Positions 8,191 through 16,594 of a stretch of DNA of 64,000 bases are shown piece after piece. The DNA lies in NCBI RefSeq assembly GCF_009909185.1, contig NZ_JAAAMV010000001.1:186001-250000 (forward strand). Direction: 5' to 3'. Each line of letters opens with the position of its first letter. Within the stretch, counting starts at the first letter, position 1. The stretch comes from Paenibacillus glycinis. GTDB taxonomy: Bacteria > Bacillota > Bacilli > Paenibacillales > Paenibacillaceae. Both the position numbers and the translations under genes were made by a program. The notes below the pieces were generated by a model. That model saw nothing but the letters and a program-made list of their open reading frames with translations. It was not told the origin of the DNA and did not search any database.

Positions 8191-8775
8191 CTATGCCGTA
8201 AGCGGGATGAGATTCTTGTTTTTAACGAAGTAGTCGATCCCGGAATACACCGTGATCAGCGCCGCCGCGTAAATCGAGATCTGATCGAACGGAAAGTCCA
8301 GGAACGCGAACGGAAAATTGTTCAGCAACAGATCGATGATCATCGTAATCTGCACGGCCGTCTTCCATTTGCCCCACTTGCTCGCCGCCATGACCGTGCC
8401 TTCCAGCAAGGCGATTTGACGCAAGCCCGTAACCGCAAACTCGCGGCTGATGATCACGATGGCGATCCACGCGTGCAGTTTCTCCATTTCCACGAGGGAA
8501 ATGAGCACGGCCGCGACCAAGAGCTTATCCGCGAGCGGATCAAGCAGCTTGCCCAGGTTGGTGACGATCTTGTTCTTGCGCGCGATATAGCCGTCAAGGC
8601 CATCCGTGCTCGCCGCTACTATGAATACGAGCGCAGCCAAAATTTGATTCCACGTAATGGAAAAATCGGAGCCGTCGAACGAGAGCGGCTTCAAATCCAC
8701 GTTGATGAGCAGCAGCACCATGATGATCGGAACCAAAAAGATGCGTGCGAGCGTGATGCGGTTGGCTAAATTCAC
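8191..8775 (-). CDS. pgsA: CDP-diacylglycerol--glycerol-3-phosphate 3-phosphatidyltransferase
   Basis: Membrane enzyme making phosphatidylglycerol phosphate, the committed step to phosphatidylglycerol and cardiolipin. The CDP-alcohol phosphotransferase signature D-G-x2-A-R-x8-G-x3-D-x3-D is seen as DGLDGYIAR followed by GKLLDPLADK near residues 58-85. Several hydrophobic helices fill the 194-aa product, the usual size. It starts with GTG at 8775, whose first base is also the last base of the rimO stop codon (TAGTG), so translation of the two is probably coupled. Confidence 0.95.
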   Translation of the reverse strand: MNLANRITLARIFLVPIIMVLLLINVDLKPLSFDGSDFSITWNQILAALVFIVAASTDGLDGYIARKNKIVTNLGKLLDPLADKLLVAAVLISLVEMEKLHAWIAIVIISREFAVTGLRQIALLEGTVMAASKWGKWKTAVQITMIIDLLLNNFPFAFLDFPFDQISIYAAALITVYSGIDYFVKNKNLIPLTA

Positions 8776-10100
8776 TATAGCCCCTCCCCGGACATGTCAA
8801 ATTCGTAAGCGTGCGTGATCCGCACCTTTTGAATTTCGCCGATCGCGGCCTTGCAGTTGGAGATGAACACTTCGCCGTCGATTTCCGGAGCATCGTAAGG
8901 CGAACGGCCCACGTAAACGTCGCTGCGGCCGTCATAGCGTTCGACAAGCACTTCGATTTCTTTGCCGATATGCTTGCCGCTCAATGATTTGGACACTTCG
9001 CGCTGGATCTCCATCAACGTATTGGAGCGCCATTCCTTCACGTCGTCCGGCACCGCGTCCGGCAAACGAACGGCAGGCGTGTCCTCTTCCGGGGAATACG
9101 TGAAGACGCCGAGACGATCGAATTTCATCTCGCGGACGAAATCGCACAGACGTTCGAAATCTTCGTCCGTCTCGCCCGGAAACCCGACGATGATGGAGGT
9201 GCGAAGCGCCACGTCGGGAATCCTCGCGCGGATGCGGGCAACAAGCTCGCGCGTGTCGCGCTGCCTGCCCGGACGCCGCATCCGTTTCAGAATGGAATCT
9301 TCGCTGTGCTGCAGCGGCATGTCGATATAGTTGCACACCTTCGAATTGGTCGCGATCGTTTCAATCAATTCGTCCGAGAAGAACCCCGGGTACGCGTAAT
9401 GCAGGCGAACCCACGAGATGCCTTCTACCTCGCTGACGCGGTTGAGCAATTCGGGCAGCATGAATTTGTCGTACAAATCCGTGCCGTAATTCGTGGAATC
9501 CTGCGCGATCAAGCTGACTTCCCGCACGCCCTGATCCGCAAGCTGCCGCACTTCGGCAACGATCGACTCCATGGAACGGCTGCGGAATTTGCCTCGCATG
9601 ATCGGGATGGAGCAGAACGTGCAAGCATTATCGCAGCCTTCCGCGATCTTCACGAACGCGGTGTAACGCGGCGTCGTCACGAGCCGCGGCAGCTTCTGAT
9701 CGTAATCGAAGGCCGGATTGCCGACTTTCACCGGGCGTTTGCCGCGAAGCGCCTCGTCGACGATGTCCGTGATATGATGGAAGTCGCCCGTTCCGACAAT
9801 GCCGTCGATTTCCGGCATTTCCTCCATCAGCTGCTTCTTGTAACGCTGCGTCAAACAGCCGGAAACGATAAGCGCCTTCAATCGGCCGGTTTGCTTAAAA
9901 TCGGCCATGTCCAAAATCGTATTGACGGATTCTTCCTTGGCGGCGTCGATGAATCCGCACGTATTGACGATTATGACCGTCGCCTCGTCGGCCTGATCCA
10001 CCAGTTGGTAACCGCGCGCATCGATCAACCCCGACATGATTTCCGAATCGACGAGGTTTTTCTCGCATCCTAATGTTACGACTTTCACTCTTTCAGTCAT
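8775..10100 (-). CDS. rimO: ribosomal protein S12 methylthiotransferase RimO
   Basis: Radical-SAM enzyme that adds a methylthio group to a conserved aspartate of ribosomal protein S12. The N-terminal UPF0004 domain carries three cluster-binding cysteines (LGCEKN, NTCGF, SGCLTQR). The radical-SAM motif CDNACTFCSIP follows near residue 155, and a TRAM domain ends the protein. 441 aa is normal. The start at 10100 (MTERVKVVTLGCEKN) is chosen because the longer frame to 10187 runs back through the promoter. It is the first gene of rimO-pgsA-cinA. Confidence 0.95.
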   Translation of the reverse strand: MTERVKVVTLGCEKNLVDSEIMSGLIDARGYQLVDQADEATVIIVNTCGFIDAAKEESVNTILDMADFKQTGRLKALIVSGCLTQRYKKQLMEEMPEIDGIVGTGDFHHITDIVDEALRGKRPVKVGNPAFDYDQKLPRLVTTPRYTAFVKIAEGCDNACTFCSIPIMRGKFRSRSMESIVAEVRQLADQGVREVSLIAQDSTNYGTDLYDKFMLPELLNRVSEVEGISWVRLHYAYPGFFSDELIETIATNSKVCNYIDMPLQHSEDSILKRMRRPGRQRDTRELVARIRARIPDVALRTSIIVGFPGETDEDFERLCDFVREMKFDRLGVFTYSPEEDTPAVRLPDAVPDDVKEWRSNTLMEIQREVSKSLSGKHIGKEIEVLVERYDGRSDVYVGRSPYDAPEIDGEVFISNCKAAIGEIQKVRITHAYEFDMSGEGL

Positions 10101-10140
10101 CGATGTATCCCCCAAACCCCTCCGAAAAGCTATCCTAACA

Positions 10141-10169
10141 AGTATAATACATGGCCTATGCAGTGTCAA
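10141..10169 (-). promoter_or_regulatory. strong sigma-A promoter of rimO-pgsA-cinA
   Basis: Perfect TTGACA (10164-10169), 17-bp spacer, TATACT (10141-10146) on the minus strand, just downstream of the yajQ terminator. Confidence 0.85.
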
Positions 10170-10175
10170 AACCGG

Positions 10176-10217
10176 AAAAAGTCCCACTCGGCCGCATTTA
10201 TCGCGGCTTATGGGACT
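10176..10217 (-). terminator. intrinsic terminator after yajQ
   Basis: AGTCCCA pairs with TGGGACT (10180-10217) with inner GCCGC/GCGGC pairing, followed by a T-run on the minus strand. Confidence 0.85.
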
Positions 10218-10249
10218 CCGATCTATGTAAGCAAAAAGCGTCCGGCGCC

Positions 10250-10738
10250 TTATTTATAGTTCGTGAATTGCAGATCGATTTGCAGATCCGCGCCTCGCAG
10301 CAGCGCGATAACGGCTTGCAACTCATCGAGGCTCTTGCCGGTTACCCGGATGGAATCGCCTTGAATTTGACTTTTGACCTTGATCTTGGAGTCGCGGATC
10401 AGAACGTTGATTTTCTTCGAGCTGTCCTGCTCGATACCCTGCTTCAGCTTGATTCGTTGTCTGACCGTTCCGAGGGATGCCCCTTCGACTTTGCCGAATT
10501 CCATGTTCTTGATCGGCACGCCGCGCTTGATCATTTTGGACTGCAAAATGTCGATGACGCTCTTCAGCTTGTACTCATCGTCCGAAACGACGACAAGGTC
10601 GCTCTTCTCGAGCGTAAAGCTGCTCTTCGTTCCCTTGAAATCAAACCGCGTCTCGATCTCGCGTTCCGCTTGCGTGATCGCGTTGCTCAATTCCTGCATA
10701 TCGACTTTCGAGACAATGTCGAATGAATGTTCCGCCAT
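10250..10738 (-). CDS. yajQ: YajQ family nucleotide-binding protein (DUF520)
   Basis: Small protein of 162 aa with the two ferredoxin-like halves of the YajQ/DUF520 family; it opens MAEHSFDIVSKVDMQELSNA and contains FDFKGTKSSF. Family members bind nucleotides, and in Xanthomonas one is a cyclic di-GMP receptor; the role in Firmicutes is unclear. AAGGAG is well placed before the ATG. It has a terminator downstream and a promoter upstream, so it is probably monocistronic. Confidence 0.93.
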   Translation of the reverse strand: MAEHSFDIVSKVDMQELSNAITQAEREIETRFDFKGTKSSFTLEKSDLVVVSDDEYKLKSVIDILQSKMIKRGVPIKNMEFGKVEGASLGTVRQRIKLKQGIEQDSSKKINVLIRDSKIKVKSQIQGDSIRVTGKSLDELQAVIALLRGADLQIDLQFTNYK

Positions 10739-10777
10739 GTGAGTTAGCTCCTTTATTTATACTTATTCTAAACATGT

Positions 10778-10806
10778 ATTATAACGCATCCCGCTTCATA
10801 GGAAAA
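10778..10806 (-). promoter_or_regulatory. probable sigma-A promoter of yajQ
   Basis: Perfect -10 TATAAT (10778-10783); the -35 at 17 bp is weak (TTTTCC, 10801-10806) and coincides with the tail of the rodZ terminator. Confidence 0.5.
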
Positions 10807-10840
10807 GGCATCCAGGACCGAAAAATCCAGTCTGAATGCC
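10803..10840 (-). terminator. intrinsic terminator after rodZ
   Basis: A 9-bp stem (10807-10815 with 10832-10840) is followed by TTTT on the minus strand. Confidence 0.7.
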
Positions 10841-10858
10841 TCGGGCTTGCCGGGAAAA

Positions 10859-11830
10859 TCATTGCGTCGTTGCCGTATCCGTTCCGGTCGCGCCGTCCGT
10901 GCCCGCCGTATCCTCGACGGGCGTCAGCTGCATTTTGCGCGGCTTGCCGGAACCGTTGCCATCGTCGATGGCGACGCCGTCGACGGTAACCTCTACAAAA
11001 TCGGCTCGTCCGACCGATATATAAACGGGACCGTCCGCTTCGTACGTTGCGGTATCTCCGTCTTCCATCGTTTTGCTGAGGACCATTTTCCCGGATCGGC
11101 TCTTCTGGTAAATCCCCACCCAGGCATGGCCGGTGGACTTCATTTCAATCTTATGCGCGCCGCCCGGAGAAACATTGTAGTAGTCGGTCGAACCGGACGT
11201 GCGGTCAAGCGTAAGCGTCGTGGTCGGAGGAGGCGGGGTCGTATCCTGAGGCGGATCGGCCGGCGGATTCGAAGTGTCCGTCCCCGTGTCGCTGCCGCCG
11301 GTCGTTCCGCCGTTTGTCGCCGTATCTTGCCCTTGCTCGCCGTTTTTCACCGTATCCTTGTCCGGGGATGTCTCCGGCGGTTTCGTTTCATCGGTCATTT
11401 TCGTCTGATCGGCCGAATCCACTTTGTCCTTGGCCGGTTGTTTAATGGCGAAAATGTACACGAGCACGATGATGAGCAGCAAAAACGACCACATTAACGC
11501 ACGAAAGCCCCATCTGCTGATGCGGTCGGACGTTTGCGATTGCGTCGCGCGGCGCGGTCGCTGAACGGGCTCGATGACTTGCTGCTCGGGTACGCTCGAG
11601 GGAATTTCTTTATTGTAGAGCCGAAGCACTTCCTCCGCGTCAAGTCCAACGGCTTCGGCGTAATTCTTCACGAATGCGCGCACGTAAAACGAGCCAGGCA
11701 GCACGCTGTAATTGCCTTCTTCGATGGCTTCAAGATAGCGTTTGCGGATCTTCGTCAAGTCCTGAATATCGTCCAAGGACAGGTCTCGCTGCTCCCTCGC
11801 TTTCTTGAGCAAAGCGCCCAAATCCGACAT
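10859..11830 (-). CDS. rodZ: RodZ/YmfM-type helix-turn-helix membrane protein
   Basis: Bitopic membrane protein of the RodZ (YmfM) family that links the MreB cytoskeleton to the envelope and supports cell shape. It has a cytoplasmic Xre-like helix-turn-helix near residues 5-70 (LLKKAREQRDLSLDDI), a basic patch, one transmembrane helix near 108-128, a Thr/Pro/Gly/Asp-rich extracellular linker of about 80 residues and a C-terminal DUF4115-type beta domain. AGGAGG is 7 nt before ATG 11830; a GTG six bases upstream abuts it and is rejected. It follows ymfK closely and is probably cotranscribed with it. Confidence 0.9.
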   Translation of the reverse strand: MSDLGALLKKAREQRDLSLDDIQDLTKIRKRYLEAIEEGNYSVLPGSFYVRAFVKNYAEAVGLDAEEVLRLYNKEIPSSVPEQQVIEPVQRPRRATQSQTSDRISRWGFRALMWSFLLLIIVLVYIFAIKQPAKDKVDSADQTKMTDETKPPETSPDKDTVKNGEQGQDTATNGGTTGGSDTGTDTSNPPADPPQDTTPPPPTTTLTLDRTSGSTDYYNVSPGGAHKIEMKSTGHAWVGIYQKSRSGKMVLSKTMEDGDTATYEADGPVYISVGRADFVEVTVDGVAIDDGNGSGKPRKMQLTPVEDTAGTDGATGTDTATTQ

Positions 11831-11864
11831 GACCACACCTCCTCTTCATTTTAACAAATGGCAG

Positions 11865-12629
11865 CTAGAAATCGTTGAACCCCATCGTGAACGATTCATA
11901 CGATATTTCCTCGTCCGGGGTATTGCGCAATTCGATGATATAATCGAAATCGCTGTATTCAAATGCGGACTCCTTCACGAAAATGTCGGGATGCTCGATG
12001 ACCTTGGTCGATGGCATCGCCATGATTTCCTGAAGCAGCGCATGATGTTTCTCGTTGGAGCGGATGGTGCTGACGATTCCGTCAATAATAAAAATATTGT
12101 TCGGTGTCATTTCTTCCTCGGACAGCTGGCTCCGCACAGTCTGGCGAAGAAGCGTCGAGGATACGAAGGTCCATCGTTTATTGGAGCATACGCTTCCGGC
12201 GATGATCGATTCCGTCTTGCCGACGCGCGGCATGCCGCGCAGGCCGATGACCTGATTTCCTTCTCTTTTAAACACTTCGCCCAAAAAATCAACCAGCATG
12301 CCCAGCTCGTCGCGCGTGAATCGGAACGTCTTGCGGTCGTCGGAATCCCGCTCGATGTAGCGGCCGTGACGAACGGCCAATATATCGACCAGCTTAGGCT
12401 CGCGAAGCTTCAGCACCGTAATATTGTCGACCTTTTGCAGCATCCGCCCGAGAATTTCGATCTTCTCGTCGTCGTTCGTTTGCAGGAGCATGCCCCGCGT
12501 CCGGTTCTCTACGCCGTTGATGGTCAGAATATTGACCTCGAGCATTCCGAGCAGCGATGCGATGTCCCCGAGCAAGCCGGGGCGGTTTTTATGTATTTTG
12601 TATTCCATATACCATTGTTTGAATTCCAT
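11865..12629 (-). CDS. ymfK: DUF3388 protein YmfK with ACT-like N terminus and Walker A-like motif
   Basis: Conserved Bacillales protein of unknown function, 254 aa. The N-terminal 75 residues (KIHKNRPGLLGDIASLLGML; NILTINGVENR) look like an ACT ligand-binding fold. The remainder contains GMPRVGKT at residues 132-139, a fit to the P-loop GxxxxGKT, and NIFIIDG, a plausible Walker B strand, so nucleotide binding is likely; this is inference. AGAGGTG precedes the ATG at 12629; the open frame to 12839 is a spurious extension through the terminator. Its neighbours, ymfJ upstream and rodZ downstream, match the B. subtilis order. Confidence 0.88.
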   Translation of the reverse strand: MEFKQWYMEYKIHKNRPGLLGDIASLLGMLEVNILTINGVENRTRGMLLQTNDDEKIEILGRMLQKVDNITVLKLREPKLVDILAVRHGRYIERDSDDRKTFRFTRDELGMLVDFLGEVFKREGNQVIGLRGMPRVGKTESIIAGSVCSNKRWTFVSSTLLRQTVRSQLSEEEMTPNNIFIIDGIVSTIRSNEKHHALLQEIMAMPSTKVIEHPDIFVKESAFEYSDFDYIIELRNTPDEEISYESFTMGFNDF

Positions 12630-12681
12630 ATGACACCTCTGCTTGAGGAATAGTTGACGATAATGAAGCTTTAAAAAGTTT

Positions 12682-12710
12682 ATTCTACAATATTCGTCAA
12701 ATTCCTGCAA
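12682..12710 (-). promoter_or_regulatory. possible sigma-A promoter of ymfK-rodZ
   Basis: TAGAAT (12682-12687) with TTGCAG (12705-12710) 17 bp upstream on the minus strand, between the ymfJ terminator and ymfK. The -35 box is a weak match. Confidence 0.4.
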
Positions 12711-12729
12711 CAATAAACGAACATTACAG

Positions 12730-12756
12730 AAAAGCCTCCGCTGGGGAGGCTTTTCT
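12730..12756 (-). terminator. intrinsic terminator after ymfJ
   Basis: An 11-bp perfect stem (GAAAAGCCTCC with GGAGGCTTTTC) around a 5-nt loop, able to act on both strands. Confidence 0.85.
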
Positions 12757-12766
12757 CGAGGAAGGT

Positions 12767-13018
12767 TTACGAATGTTGCACTAGCTTGACCATCAGGCCT
12801 GCAATCGTTTTGCGTTCCGACTCGTCGCCGGCATCCCACAGTTCTTTGAGCGTGCGTTGTTCTTCGTTTTTGGGATCGACCTTCTCATCAAGGAAGGAGC
12901 CGATCTCGAAAGCGAGGTTTGCAATGGTATCTTCGTTTAACCCCATGCTCTTTGCTTGTTCAACGCGGTCGGACAAAAACTCTTTCCATGTACCGAAGTT
13001 AGAAAGGACTGTTGCCAT
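12767..13018 (-). CDS. ymfJ: DUF3243 protein YmfJ
   Basis: Small acidic protein of 83 aa in the DUF3243 family, mostly helical by composition (NFGTWKEFLSDRVEQAKSMG). No function is established; it is a conserved neighbour of the ymfF-ymfI genes in Bacillales. AAAGGAGG lies about 10 nt before ATG 13018. The frame stays open to 13120, but that extension is not family-like. Confidence 0.9.
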   Translation of the reverse strand: MATVLSNFGTWKEFLSDRVEQAKSMGLNEDTIANLAFEIGSFLDEKVDPKNEEQRTLKELWDAGDESERKTIAGLMVKLVQHS

Positions 13019-13147
13019 TAGTGTTGTTCCTCCTTTGCGTGTTGGCTGTTGATCAGCAACAACCGTATTGTTCGCGCAAGAGACGAATCTTATTCCTCCG
13101 GCCAAGGTCCTGTCCAACATTTGAGGTAGGTTATGATTTCAACCGAT

Positions 13148-13897
13148 TCAGGTCAGCCATCCGCCGTTCGGACTGATGATTTGACCGGTTATGTAGGCCG
13201 ATTCCGGCAAAGCCAGAAAATACACGAGCGACGCGATTTCTTCCGGCTGCGCGAAGCGTCCGACCGGAATTTCCGATTCGAGCGCCACTTTCTCGTCGGC
13301 ATTCAGGTTGTCCAGCATGACGGTATCGACGGCTCCGGGAGCGACCGCGTTCACGGTTACGCCTGAGGGTGCAAGCTCCTTGGCCAGCGCTTTCGTAAAA
13401 GCGTTCATGCCGCCTTTGCTCGTGGAGTACAGCACTTCGCAGGATGCGCCGGATAACCCCCAAATCGACGATACGTTGATGATCCGTCCGAAGCGCTGAT
13501 TGATCATGGCCGGCATGAAAAGCTGCGTGCATAGGAACATGCCCTTCAAGTTCACGTTCATGACTTCGTCCCACACGTCGTCCGTCACGTCCGCGAGCAT
13601 GCCGTAATGCGCAATGCCCGCGTTATTGACGACGATATCCGGAATCATCCCTCTCTGCTCCAGCTTCTCGCGCATCCGCATCAGCTGGTCCCGCGACCGG
13701 ATATCCGCCGTTACGGTAAGCACGTTCGCCGCGCCGAGCCGCATGCAGCCGCGAGCGGTTTCGTTCGCGGCCTCGTGCGCCTGGTTGTAATGAATGACGA
13801 CGTTCATGTTCTCCACGGCGAATCGTCGGGCGATCGCCGCGCCGATCCCCCGGCTTCCCCCGGTAACCAGCACCGTCATTTCCTTCAAGGTTTTCAC
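13148..13897 (-). CDS. ymfI: short-chain dehydrogenase/reductase, YmfI/FabG-like
   Basis: NAD(P)-dependent oxidoreductase of the classical SDR family, 249 aa. The cofactor motif TGGSRGIG is at the N terminus, NNAG near residue 90, and the catalytic set is SSIWG plus YSTSK (Tyr-x3-Lys). It resembles 3-oxoacyl-ACP reductases, but the substrate cannot be read from sequence. The GTG start at 13897 overlaps the ymfH stop codon by 4 nt (GTGA) and has AAGGA 6 nt upstream, so translational coupling is likely; the frame to 13939 is an extension into ymfH. Confidence 0.88.
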   Translation of the reverse strand: MKTLKEMTVLVTGGSRGIGAAIARRFAVENMNVVIHYNQAHEAANETARGCMRLGAANVLTVTADIRSRDQLMRMREKLEQRGMIPDIVVNNAGIAHYGMLADVTDDVWDEVMNVNLKGMFLCTQLFMPAMINQRFGRIINVSSIWGLSGASCEVLYSTSKGGMNAFTKALAKELAPSGVTVNAVAPGAVDTVMLDNLNADEKVALESEIPVGRFAQPEEIASLVYFLALPESAYITGQIISPNGGWLT

Positions 13898-15180
13898 TTC
13901 TCGTCCTTCGCCACGATGGATACGGCCATCCGGTTCCAATCAAAGTGGCTGCGCAGGCGGGCATTTGCTTCCTCGAGCGTAATGTCCTCGTAAACCGGGA
14001 GCAGCTTGAACAAATCCGCGCCGCGGAACCGGTAACGCGTAAATTCGCTCGCAATCGCCTCGGGAGAATTAAGCATGCGAAGATAACCGCCGATTTTTTT
14101 GCGTTTCGTGCGTTCGAACGATTCCTTGTCCAAGCCTTTCGCCTGAGCGCCTTCGATCGCCGCGCGAAGTCTCCGCAGCAGTTCCTCGGGATCCCGGGTC
14201 TCGCCGCCGACGACGGAGAAGGCGTAATCCTCGCTGCTGTTGAATTCATGTCCGAACGAATCCGTTATGAGCGTGTCATCGTAAAGCTCATGATAGATCG
14301 GCGAGCTGGATCCCAGCAGCGCTTCCAGCATCAGCTTCGTGGTCAGCTCCGTGCGGAGCAGCTCGACCGGATCGGCCGAACCGCGGCTTTCCTTGAAACC
14401 GATCATGCACTTCGGCATGGAAACCGGCAGCGCCGTTCGCTTGAACGGCTCCTTGACGGTATCCGGCTCCGGTTCGAAGAAACGGGAAATGACGTCCTGC
14501 GGTTCATACGCCTTGCGCGCTTGATTGTCGCGGACCAGCTTCATCACGGCTTCGGGCTGAACGCCGCCGACAACGAACAGGAACATGTTCGAGGGATGAT
14601 AGAACGTTTCGTAGCAGCGGTAAAGCGTCTCTTTGTCGATTTGGCGAATGGATTCCACCGTGCCTGCGATATCGATATGGATCGGATGCTTGTGATACAA
14701 CGCGTCGATCAGCCCGAAATACACGCGCCAATCGGCGTTATCCCGGTACATATTGATTTCCTGCTCGATGATGCCTTTCTCCTTCTCGACGTTCTCGTCC
14801 GTAAAGTACGGGTGTTGAACGAAATCGATCAAGGTCGCCAAATTCGCCTCGATCTGCTCCGTTGCCGAAAACAAATACACGGTCCGGTCGAAACTCGTAA
14901 AGGCATTCGCAGACGCGCCTTGCGAGGCAAAGGTAGCGAAAATATCGCCGGTCGGCTCTTCGAACATCTTATGCTCCAGGAAATGGGCAATGCCGTCCGG
15001 AACCGAGATCGGCTGCTGATTGCCGACCGCGAAACGGTTATCGACGGAACCGTATTTGGTCGAGAAGGTTGCGTAGGTTTTGCTGAAGCCTTCTTTGGGT
15101 AAGACGACCACTTCCAGGCCGTTCGGCATGACTTCGCGGTACAACGTCTCTTGAACGCCGGGGTACGCTAACGTTTCCAT
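13894..15180 (-). CDS. ymfH: M16 zinc metallopeptidase YmfH (catalytic half)
   Basis: Insulinase-family peptidase of 428 aa with an intact inverted zinc motif HFLEH at residues 66-70 and downstream Glu in EKEKGIIEQEINMY. It follows ymfF, whose product lacks this motif, which fits an M16 heterodimer in which YmfH supplies catalysis. In B. subtilis these loci are poorly characterised. The gap to ymfF is 4 nt and the overlap with ymfI is 4 nt, so they form a tight operon. Confidence 0.9.
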   Translation of the reverse strand: METLAYPGVQETLYREVMPNGLEVVVLPKEGFSKTYATFSTKYGSVDNRFAVGNQQPISVPDGIAHFLEHKMFEEPTGDIFATFASQGASANAFTSFDRTVYLFSATEQIEANLATLIDFVQHPYFTDENVEKEKGIIEQEINMYRDNADWRVYFGLIDALYHKHPIHIDIAGTVESIRQIDKETLYRCYETFYHPSNMFLFVVGGVQPEAVMKLVRDNQARKAYEPQDVISRFFEPEPDTVKEPFKRTALPVSMPKCMIGFKESRGSADPVELLRTELTTKLMLEALLGSSSPIYHELYDDTLITDSFGHEFNSSEDYAFSVVGGETRDPEELLRRLRAAIEGAQAKGLDKESFERTKRKKIGGYLRMLNSPEAIASEFTRYRFRGADLFKLLPVYEDITLEEANARLRSHFDWNRMAVSIVAKDEK

Positions 15181-15184
15181 AAGC

Positions 15185-16465
15185 TCAGCCCTCCTTTCTG
15201 TCGCGCAGGAAGTAAATCGTGTCCAGCTCGGTTTTGCGCGCGATCGCGGCGATTTGTTCGGCCGTTACGGCTTGCACCTGTTCCAGCAGCTGCATGGCCG
15301 AGCGCTCGCGCTTCGACAGCACGGCATTGAAATCAAAGCCGATCATCTCGTTCGCGGAGTCCTGGAGCTCCCGCAGGTGATTGGCGATCATCGCCTTCGT
15401 CTGGTTCATCTCCAGCTCGCTGTAGGAACCGCTGCGCATTTGCTCCAGCTGCTCTTGGATGATCGTCTTCGCTTTATCGTAATTTCCGAATTCGATGCCG
15501 GATTGAATCGTGCAAATTCCCTTGTGGCCGTCAAGGCGGGACGCCGCGTAGTAAGCCAAGCTAGCTTTCTCGCGAACGTTCAGAAACAGCTTGGAATGCG
15601 GGTAGCCGCCGAGTATGCCGTTATACATCAAGGCTGCCGGGTAATCGTCGTCGCCGTAAGCCGTATTGATGCGAAGTCCCAAATTAAGCTTGCCTTGGGT
15701 GACGTCCATGCGCTCCACGACGGTCCGGACTTCCTGGACGGGTTTGCTTACGCGCGGCAGGCCGTAATCGGCCGGCTCGCCTTGGTTATGCTTGAACGCC
15801 TCCGCAACCAGGGACTTCACTTCATCGAGCGACGTATCCCCGACCACGTACAAGTCGAACGCGGCTTGCGACAGCCAGTCCCGATAAGCGCCGGTGACGG
15901 ATGCCGGCGTGATGCCGTCGATATCTTCCATTCTTCCGAGCGGATGAAGCCGATACGGCTCATCCTCGCACATGACTTCCAGGCAGCGCTCGGCCGCATA
16001 CCTGATTTTGTCGTTGATGATCGCTTCGAGCCGTTTGCGCAGCGTGTCCTTCTCCGCTTCCACGTATTTGGACCTTAACTGGCCGTTCTCCAGCACCGGA
16101 TCGGTTACCACTTCGCCAAGCAGCTTAAGCGAAGCCGCCAATAGCGGCCGGTCGGACGAAACGAACCGGTCGTTGATGACATCCATGCGGAACTGCACGA
16201 TTTGCGCATCTCCGCGTTTATATACGTCAAAACCGAAACCCGCGCCGTACAGCTCATCCAATCGCTCGCGAAACGCGATCGTCTCCGGCGTGGAAGCGGT
16301 CCCTCTTCGCAGCACGAACGGAATCAAAGCGGCAGCAGTCACGGTCGATTCATGAAGCGGCAGTCCCGCGTACAGTGATATTGAAAAGGTTTTGAAACGC
16401 TGCGTCGGCAGCACATGCAGTCGAATCCGGTTCAGCTGTCCTCGTTGAAATGGCGAGTTGCTCAC
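15185..16465 (-). CDS. ymfF: M16-family protein YmfF (non-catalytic half)
   Basis: M16 fold protein of 426 aa that lacks the HxxEH zinc motif; the corresponding region reads RGTASTPETIAFRERLDELYG. M16 heterodimers commonly pair one catalytic subunit with one such degenerate subunit, and ymfH directly follows. Starts with GTG at 16465, with AAGGGG upstream. First gene of ymfF-ymfH-ymfI; no terminator is visible before ymfJ, so ymfJ may be part of the same transcript. Confidence 0.9.
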   Translation of the reverse strand: MSNSPFQRGQLNRIRLHVLPTQRFKTFSISLYAGLPLHESTVTAAALIPFVLRRGTASTPETIAFRERLDELYGAGFGFDVYKRGDAQIVQFRMDVINDRFVSSDRPLLAASLKLLGEVVTDPVLENGQLRSKYVEAEKDTLRKRLEAIINDKIRYAAERCLEVMCEDEPYRLHPLGRMEDIDGITPASVTGAYRDWLSQAAFDLYVVGDTSLDEVKSLVAEAFKHNQGEPADYGLPRVSKPVQEVRTVVERMDVTQGKLNLGLRINTAYGDDDYPAALMYNGILGGYPHSKLFLNVREKASLAYYAASRLDGHKGICTIQSGIEFGNYDKAKTIIQEQLEQMRSGSYSELEMNQTKAMIANHLRELQDSANEMIGFDFNAVLSKRERSAMQLLEQVQAVTAEQIAAIARKTELDTIYFLRDRKEG

Positions 16466-16490
16466 GCCTCACGTCCCCTTCCGCTCCAGT

Positions 16491-16520
16491 AATATAAAGT
16501 CAATCTATTCCAATTTCCAA
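16491..16520 (-). promoter_or_regulatory. possible sigma-A promoter of ymfF-ymfH-ymfI
   Basis: TTGGAA (16515-16520), 18-bp spacer, TATATT (16491-16496) on the minus strand, between the sleB terminator and ymfF. Confidence 0.5.
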
Positions 16521-16545
16521 GGATCTATTCCATTCTACCCGATCG

Positions 16546-16586
16546 GAAAAGGAAGAAGCAACCCGCGTCCAAATGCGGGCTGCTTC
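16546..16586 (-). terminator. intrinsic terminator after sleB
   Basis: A 12-bp stem with one G-T pair (16555-16566 with 16575-16586) followed by a T-rich tail on the minus strand. Confidence 0.75.
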
Positions 16587-16594
16587 AGCCGACT

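Noticed and set aside
12630-12839. N-terminal extension of the DUF3388 gene
   Set aside because: It would read through the ymfJ terminator and promoter region; the family start with a ribosome binding site is at 12629.
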